Positions 58,436 through 64,000 of a DNA stretch of 64,000 bases are shown in pieces. Below the pieces are notes generated by a model that ran no database searches, was not told where the DNA came from, and saw only the letters and a list, made by a program, of their open reading frames with translations. Position 1 is the first letter of the stretch; each line of letters opens with the position of its first letter. The DNA is taken from positions 6,245,847 to 6,309,846 of the forward strand of contig NC_084597.1 of the NCBI RefSeq assembly GCF_033807715.1. Reading direction: 5' to 3'. Position numbers and translations under genes: made by a program. The stretch comes from Cololabis saira (Eukaryota > Chordata > Actinopteri > Beloniformes > Belonidae).

Positions 58436-59635
58436 AAACGTAAAGGCAAAGAGAGGCCCACAGGTTACCCCTGTGATCAGTGTGAGGAAGTCCTCACCAC
58501 TTCATCATCCTTGAAGGGACATAAGAAGATTCACACTGGAGAGAAGCCGCACCTATGTGATCAGTGTGGAGCAGCTTTTGCCAGATTAGATAATTTAAGA
58601 AATCACCAACGTATTCACACTGGAGAGAAGCCGTACAGATGTGATCAGTGTGGTGCAGCTTTTACCAACTCAAGTAATTTAACTAGGCACTACCGTGTTC
58701 ACACTGGAGAGAAGCCGTACATATGTGAGCAGTGTGGTGCAGCTTTTACCACATCAAGTGCTTTAACTACGCACCAACGCATTCATACTGGAGAGAAGCC
58801 GTACATATGTGATCAGTGTGGTGCAGCTTTTACCACATCAAGTGCTTTAACTACGCACCAACGTATTCACACTGGAGAGAAGCCGTACAGATGTGATCAG
58901 TGTGGGGGAGCTTTTACCACATCAGGTGCTTTAACTGGGCACTACCGTGTTCACACTGGAGAAAAGCCGTACAGATGTGATCAGTGTGGGGCAGCTTTTA
59001 CCACATCAAGTGCTTTAACTACGCACCAACGTATTCACACTGGAGAGAAGCCGTACAGATGTGATCAGTGTGGGGGAGCTTTTACCACATCATGTGCTTT
59101 AACTGGGCACTACCGTGTTCACACTGGAGAAAAGCCGTACAGATGTGATCAGTGTGGGGCAGCTTTTACCAGCTCAGGGGATTTAACTATGCACTACCGC
59201 GTTCACACTGGAGAGAAGCCGTACAGATGTGATCAGTGTGGGGGAGCTTTTACCAGCTCAGGTAATTTAACTACACACCAACGCATTCACACTGGAGAGA
59301 AGCCGTACAGATGTGAGCAGTGTGGGGCAGCTTTTACCAAGTCAAGTAATTTAACTACGCACTACCGTGTTCACACTGGAGAGAAGCCGTACATATGTGA
59401 GCAGTGTGGTGCAGCTTTTACCACATCAAGTGCTTTAACTACGCACCAACGCATTCATACTGGAGAGAAGCCGTACATATGTGATCAGTGTGGTGCAGCT
59501 TTTACCAGCTCAGGTAATTTAACTACGCACTACCGTGTTCACACTGGAGAGAAGCCGTACAGATGTGATCAGTGTGGGGCAGCTTTTGCCGTATCGAGTA
59601 CTTTAAGAAAACACCAACGTATTCACATTGAATAA
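58436..59635 (+). CDS. C2H2 zinc-finger protein, 3' exon with 14 fingers
   Basis: After the acceptor TTCTTTACAG the frame opens with KRKGKERPTGYPCDQCEEVL and runs 399 codons to TAA (59633-59635). Fourteen consecutive C-x2-C-x12-H-x3-H fingers are joined by TGEKPY/H linkers, so the protein should bind DNA in the nucleus. Most fingers read RCDQCGAAF or ICEQCGAAF and are nearly identical, with variation mainly in the -1/2/3/6 contact positions (for example NSSNLTR, TSSALTT, SSGDLTM, AVSSTLRK). This suggests recent amplification of finger units. No KRAB or other N-terminal domain was found upstream within the window, so the start codon and first exons are unknown. The exon is intact with no broken finger. 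Neighbours are transposon remnants only. Confidence 0.9.
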   Translation, partial: KRKGKERPTGYPCDQCEEVLTTSSSLKGHKKIHTGEKPHLCDQCGAAFARLDNLRNHQRIHTGEKPYRCDQCGAAFTNSSNLTRHYRVHTGEKPYICEQCGAAFTTSSALTTHQRIHTGEKPYICDQCGAAFTTSSALTTHQRIHTGEKPYRCDQCGGAFTTSGALTGHYRVHTGEKPYRCDQCGAAFTTSSALTTHQRIHTGEKPYRCDQCGGAFTTSCALTGHYRVHTGEKPYRCDQCGAAFTSSGDLTMHYRVHTGEKPYRCDQCGGAFTSSGNLTTHQRIHTGEKPYRCEQCGAAFTKSSNLTTHYRVHTGEKPYICEQCGAAFTTSSALTTHQRIHTGEKPYICDQCGAAFTSSGNLTTHYRVHTGEKPYRCDQCGAAFAVSSTLRKHQRIHIE

Positions 59636-59780
59636 AATGTGTTTATCTGGAAATAAGTTAATTGAAAATAAGTTCAGTTTTATGTTAATTTTTTTTTAAA
59701 TAGTTCTGCTTCTGGTTGTAAATTAGTAAACTTTTTTTTATGTTTTTATCGTAATCTCATTGTTCTGTTATTCTGTTCTG

Positions 59781-59786
59781 AATAAA
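59781..59786 (+). terminator. Poly(A) signal of the zinc-finger gene
   Basis: AATAAA about 145 bp after the stop codon, followed by a T/G-rich stretch at 59790-59806. Confidence 0.7.
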
Positions 59787-60535
59787 GTTATTCGTTTTTT
59801 GTTGGATTTCAGTTTCTTGCTCAGTAACACCATTGTAAACAAACAGGAAGTCAATGTTAGAACAGTGTCCCACAGTAGTGCCTTGTTCATGTGATTTTAT
59901 CAATATAGATGAATGATGGTTCTTGATTTAATTTCATCTGAGGGATGTAAGAAAAAAGTGTTTTACTAATGACACCCTCTGCTTCTGAGACCAGCTGGTC
60001 AACTGTAAAAGTGAGTGAATGCTGTCATAGACCTAAGGCTGAATTATGGTTCCGCGTTAAATCAACGCAGAGCCTACGTCGTTGCGTACGCGGCTACGCG
60101 GGAGGCTCTCCGTAGCCTACGCCGTAGCCTGACGTGCACCTCCCAAAAAATGTAACTAGGCGACGCATACCCAAGGCAGACCGAGAGGGCTGTGATTGGT
60201 TTGCTTGGTAGCAACGCATTTCCGGTTCCGGTTCGTGAAGCAGTAGTGAAGCTTCAACGCTCTTTTCTTTGTGTGTGTGTGATTTTTTTTTTTGGGGTTG
60301 TTTTGGTTTTTTGCACAATAGTTGTCCTTATCTCTTTGATCCACTGTGACCGGAGAGCAGTGTTGTGCAAGTTCATACTTTTCATGAACTAGTTCAAAGT
60401 TCAGTTCACATAGTTTAAAAATGAACAGTTCACATTCATAGTTCACCATTTTCACTTTGAACTAAGTTCAAATTCATTTAATTTCAATATTTTTAGGTGA
60501 GGAGTACGAATGAAACGCCAGACTGTCCTAAAAAC

Positions 60536-60760
60536 TGTTGTAGTGGTCTTCAACCCTGGTCCTCAGGTCCCCTGTCCTGCATCTTTTAGATTTTTCCTTG
60601 CTCCAGCACCTTGATAAAAATGACTGTCATTAACAGACTTGCGCAGACCTGGATGACAAGCTGATGATGACCATTAATTAGAATCAGGTGTGATGATGCA
60701 AGGAAACATCTAAAACATGCAGGACAGGGGTCCCGAGGACCAGGGTTGGAGACCACTGCT
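60536..60760. mobile_element. hAT-type MITE nested in the hAT at 60358-61530
   Basis: TAGTGGTCTTCAACCCTGGT at one end and GACCAGGGTTGGAGACCACT at the other, inverted. Third member of the 4291/26682 family. Confidence 0.7.
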
Positions 60761-60797
60761 GTGTACAATCATGTATTGTCCTAGTGGCTTTTCAGCT

Positions 60798-61324
60798 TTA
60801 CTCAGGCTGTAAATCTCCAACATTGTAGTCCATTATCAGCTTGTCTACCTGTTGCTGGTAAATCAACCCCCTGAAGGTGCAGCAGTATTTGGGACAGGGG
60901 TCGTTTGGGGCTGTTGGGTCTTCTTGGCCTTTCCTGATGACTTCTTTTTGATTGTCAAGGACTTGCAGATATTTTCTCACACTGGACAGATGCTTTGACT
61001 CCACATGACGTTTTGAATTTAGTACGCAAACGTTCGGACTTGTTTTCTCAGCGCAGGTGGACATAATTTGATTAGAAAGGTTAGATTTTTACCTTCGGAC
61101 TCTTTGGGAGACAATGTGTAAAATTCCCGCAAATAATAAGCGGAGGCGTCATCTGACGCTGCGTCTGCAACGTCTCTCTCTTCACTGGTCATGTAAAGAC
61201 TGCACCGAGCTCGGGCCGCCGTTGCCATGGAGCTGGTGCCCATCGTTATGCTAGTGTGCACTGCATTGTGGGTAATGTAGTGTGAAGTCATCGTCTCGTC
61301 GAGTATTTTAAATGTCCGCGCCAC
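60798..61324 (-). pseudogene. hAT transposase BED-finger remnant
   Basis: The - strand frame of about 100 codons ends KESEGKNLTFLIKLCPPALR. After a frameshift, CVLNSKRHVESKHL supplies the His-x4-His end of a BED zinc finger, followed by a charged stretch. The second half of the transposase is absent. The finger lacks the first Cys of its usual C-x2-C pair (Leu-Ile-Lys-Leu-Cys), so it is decayed. Confidence 0.55.
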
Positions 61325-61604
61325 CCGCTGGTGAAATGAGAAGGATTATTCCGTAATAATTGGACCTAAATACTGAAGCTGAAACTCAGATAATCTGAAC
61401 AGTTAAAATTCCAGTTCTTGATTTGCAGAATTAACAAGTTCACGTTCTAGTTCTTTATTTGCAAATACGTTCAGTTCAACGTTCTCACAGAAATGAACGT
61501 GTTCAATGAACGCGTTCATGCACAACACTGCTGGAAAGGCAGGAAGCTAAACAAAGTATCAACTAGCGCTCTTGGGGGGTATTGCACTTAACGTCCTCTT
61601 AACG

Positions 61605-62397
61605 CCGACAATTTTTTTAACGCATGATTACATGCAGGATAAAAAAAAAACGCGCATTATATAACTTCTGGCGCTTGACGGCACCCGTACTTTGAGGAAA
61701 AGTATGGTGAACTGAAAGATGGAGAATGAAAAGGGACTTTTGAACGGCTAGTTCACTTTCAAAAAGATGCTCAGATGGTTCGCTGGACAAGACTAAAGTT
61801 ATTTGCATGTCGATTTGAAATGAATTACCATCGAAGTAGGTCGAGGCCCAACTGCACTTTATAGGTTGAGTTACACTCGCTGCTGTTACATGTACACTTT
61901 ATTTGTTTGTGATTTATTTTTTGTATCACCCTGTTTTGATCCCACTTAGGAGAAGGGGATATTTTTTTAACCTTTTATTTTCCTCCGAGTTTAGACATAA
62001 TTACATGGAAAATTTAACTGAGCAATGCACTTCTTGTACAAGGTTTGTGATGCATATGGTTCATTGTTTTACATTGAGCTGCATAAAAGAAGAAGGAATC
62101 TTAAGTTAGTCTTTACAAGTGTTAAGTTGGGGATTACATTGTGTTTGTATTTATGAAGGAATGTTACATTCAGGTCAAAAGCTTTTTTTTGTGGAAAGTT
62201 GAATAAACATTGGCATAAAGCAGCATATTTGCCCTTTCTCATGTAGTTAACAGTATTAAAAACATTTAAAAAATACCTGAAGGTAATTTAGAAACGCAAA
62301 AAATGTGTGAATAAATGTGCGATTAATATGCGATTAATCGCAAGTTAACTATGGACAAAATGCGATTTTAAAAAAAATAATCGTTTGACAGCCCTAG
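61605..62397. mobile_element. hAT-like remnant (right terminus only)
   Basis: The right end reads TAATCGTTTGACAGCCCTA, the complement of a common TAGGGCTGTCAAACGATTA terminus, preceded by GCGATTAATATGCGATTAAT repeats. The left end near 61605 (CCGACAATTTTTTTAACGC) is degraded. No transposase recognised. Confidence 0.5.
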
Positions 62398-62799
62398 TAT
62401 ATAATAATCAAAGCATTATTGCTAGAGAGAAAAAACACTCAGTGATCTGAAGAAAGAGGCTGAGACATCTTATTTTCTTGCATGCAAGGGTAGGCGCACG
62501 AGCAGCGAACTACAACGGTCCTGCCCCCAGCAAAGTTTATTTAAAGACATGAAAAAATGGGTGTGTATTTACAGAAGAAAAGGGTGTCGATTTCAGAGTA
62601 CAATCAGGAAGTAGGTGTGCTGTGGGTGTGGTGTGGATCACATCATCGCACAGTGGATTCAGATGAGGCGACCTTGACACGGCTCACATGACGCAGCAAA
62701 GAATGGTGAGAAAAGCAGATAGATAAAAGAAACAAATCAAACAGGCCACATCATGGGAAAATATTTTCCCTCTAACATCATGGAGACGTTGATCATACA
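62398..62799. other. Unassigned stretch
   Basis: No gene or clear element ends recognised. It ends in the target duplication ATCATACA of the next element. Confidence 0.35.
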
Positions 62800-63551
62800 C
62801 AGTACTCGAGTTGTAAAATAAAATCAGGGGGGATGGTGGATTTTATCATATGGGGACAGATAATTTGTGCTGATTACAAATAATATAATATATTACAAAT
62901 AATAGCAGTGACAAAAACACCTGCAGAAATACTGCAGGAATGACATAGCAGCAGTTAAATGCAGCCTTCTGTAAGCTTTAAATATCCACTGGGCTTACAT
63001 CAAATACATCAAAACACAACAATAAAAAACAGTTTTCTGAACTTATCAATATGACTCTGTCCTTCACAGGATAAGTAACATGGATCACTGCAAAAACTCA
63101 AAATCTTAACAAGAATATTTGTCCTATTTCTAGTTAAAATGTCTCATTTTAGTAAAAAAAAAAAAAATCTCATTAGACTTAAAACAAGACTCATCACTGG
63201 AAAAAACAATTTTCATCTGTTTCAAGTAGATTTTCACTTGAAATAAGTAGGAAAATCTGCCAGTGGAACAAGATTTTATTGCTTGTAATGAGAAGATAAA
63301 TCTTGTCCCACTGGCAGATTTTCCTACTTATTTCAAGTGAAAATTTACTTGAAACAGGTGAAAATTGTCAAATAAGTTATTTTTCTGGTGATGACTCTAA
63401 ATGTTGAAATAGCAGTAAAACCACATTAATTGATGAAATGACATAAGGGATGGAAAGGGGGGATGGCAGTTTTACAGGGGGGATGATTTTGACCGTTTTT
63501 ATTTCAGGGGGGGATGCCATCCCCCCTCATCCCCCCTCAACTCCAGTACTG
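62800..63551. mobile_element. hAT-like element, 752 bp (sister of 5662-7307)
   Basis: Ends CAGTACTCGAGTTGTAAAA and CAACTCCAGTACTG; perfect 8-bp target duplication ATCATACA at 62792-62799 and 63552-63559. It lies in the opposite orientation to the copy at 5662 and contains the same long hairpin (about 63215-63365) and the GGGGGGATG repeats. Confidence 0.88.
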
Positions 63552-63571
63552 ATCATACATGATATCATCCA

Positions 63572-63922
63572 GTGGACACAGGGTATGATGCAGCTAATGA
63601 ACACACAGAATACAATACACTTAAATTGCAAGACATAGTTAATCTGAACACCACTGTGATAATATACAAGGCTTATAACAAATCACTTCCGGGCTGCATG
63701 CAGGAACTGTTCAAGCCAAGAGAGGGCAAACACGACCTCAGGGGAACAGCAATGTTTGACACAACAGCAATAAGAAAAAACACAAAGGGCCGATGTATAT
63801 CTGCTTTAGGAGTAAAACTGTGGAACTCATTACACAACGACCTTAAACTAGCAAACTCAATAAAATCATACAAGATATTATTTAAAGCAAAGGTAATGGA
63901 CACATATATAGAAACACAATAA
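63572..63922 (+). pseudogene. LINE ORF2 C-terminal fragment
   Basis: Reads VIIYKAYNKSLPGCMQELFK, KHDLRGTAMFDTTAIRKNTK and CISALGVKLWNSLHNDLK, the same C-terminal pattern as the LINE at 52540-53168 (NLRGICNF, SVKGVNLWKN). It ends in TAA at 63920-63922. The upstream part is missing. Confidence 0.7.
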
Positions 63923-64000
63923 GCAAACAAAGAAGAATGTACACATGCATGAGATGACAACTTAAATTGGGTTTGTCGGTTTCCTCAGCATCTTTTCACT

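Larger units (their letters stand above)
60358..61530 (-). mobile_element. hAT element (CAGTGTTGTGCA ends), 1173 bp
   Basis: Inverted ends CAGTGTTGTGCAAGTTCAT and ATGAACGCG...GCACAACACTG. The flanking 8-mers CCGGAGAG (60350-60357) and CTGGAAAG (61531-61538) match at six of eight; the first difference is a CpG transition. The strand is that of the BED-finger remnant. It contains a nested MITE. Confidence 0.7.
60036..61600. mobile_element. Harbinger-like element with nested hAT
   Basis: Left end AGGCTGAATTATGGTTCCGC. The part to 60357 matches 38437-38760, including GGCAGACCGAGAGGGCTGTG-like sequence and TTGCACAATAGTTGTCCTTA. The match resumes after the hAT at 61531 (CTGGAAAGGCAGG..., compare 38751). 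The right terminus was not found. Confidence 0.6.

Overview
The window is eukaryotic nuclear DNA that looks like a teleost fish genome. It is intron-rich, packed with hAT-, Tc1/mariner-, piggyBac- and Harbinger-like DNA elements, LINE pieces, Ty3/gypsy and BEL/Pao retroelements and long simple repeats. Its one clear host gene is a fish-type (U-lineage-like) MHC class I heavy chain. No rRNA, tRNA, CRISPR array or bacterial-type operon was seen. The species cannot be named from the sequence.

Host genes. (1) An MHC class I alpha chain gene on the + strand, 15788-30205, is split into eight exons (leader, alpha1, alpha2, alpha3, connecting/TM, three tail exons). All splice sites are GT-AG, phases are consistent, and the predicted protein is 390 aa. 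Its introns are swollen with transposons. (2) A 14-finger C2H2 zinc-finger exon lies at 58436-59635 (+), with a poly(A) signal downstream; the 5' exons were not found. (3) A possible terminal exon of an unrecognised gene is present twice on the - strand (11382-11668 and 36815-37068), inside a duplicated block.

Layout. 1-2.1 kb: GC-rich unassigned DNA. 2.2-8.8 kb: block X0, broken by hAT insertions. 9.2-12.2 kb: block Y1. 12.2-14.2 kb: GC-rich and simple-sequence DNA. 14.3-15.5 kb: block X1, a partial copy of X in the opposite orientation to X0. 15.5-30.2 kb: the class I gene. 30.2-34.7 kb: a decayed hAT, a LINE and a piggyBac-like MITE. 35.0-37.6 kb: block Y2, a direct copy of Y1. 37.9-45.0 kb: a nest of elements ending in an apparently intact Ty3/gypsy element with identical LTRs. 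45.1-50.5 kb: a LINE piece and block X2. 50.7-57.6 kb: hAT elements, a 29-bp minisatellite split by a LINE, and a BEL/Pao pol remnant split by a hAT. 58.4-59.8 kb: the zinc-finger exon. 60.0-64.0 kb: further nested elements and a LINE 3' piece.

How the parts relate. The order Y-X-class I on the left and Y-X on the right suggests segmental duplication around a class I locus, with X0 an inverted third copy. Many insertions could be delimited exactly from target-site duplications, which gives a relative insertion history. I did not find a wholly new biological system. The most notable items are the class I groove lacking the tyrosine expected before its conserved Trp, the young gypsy element inside a multi-level nest, and the duplicated unknown exon.
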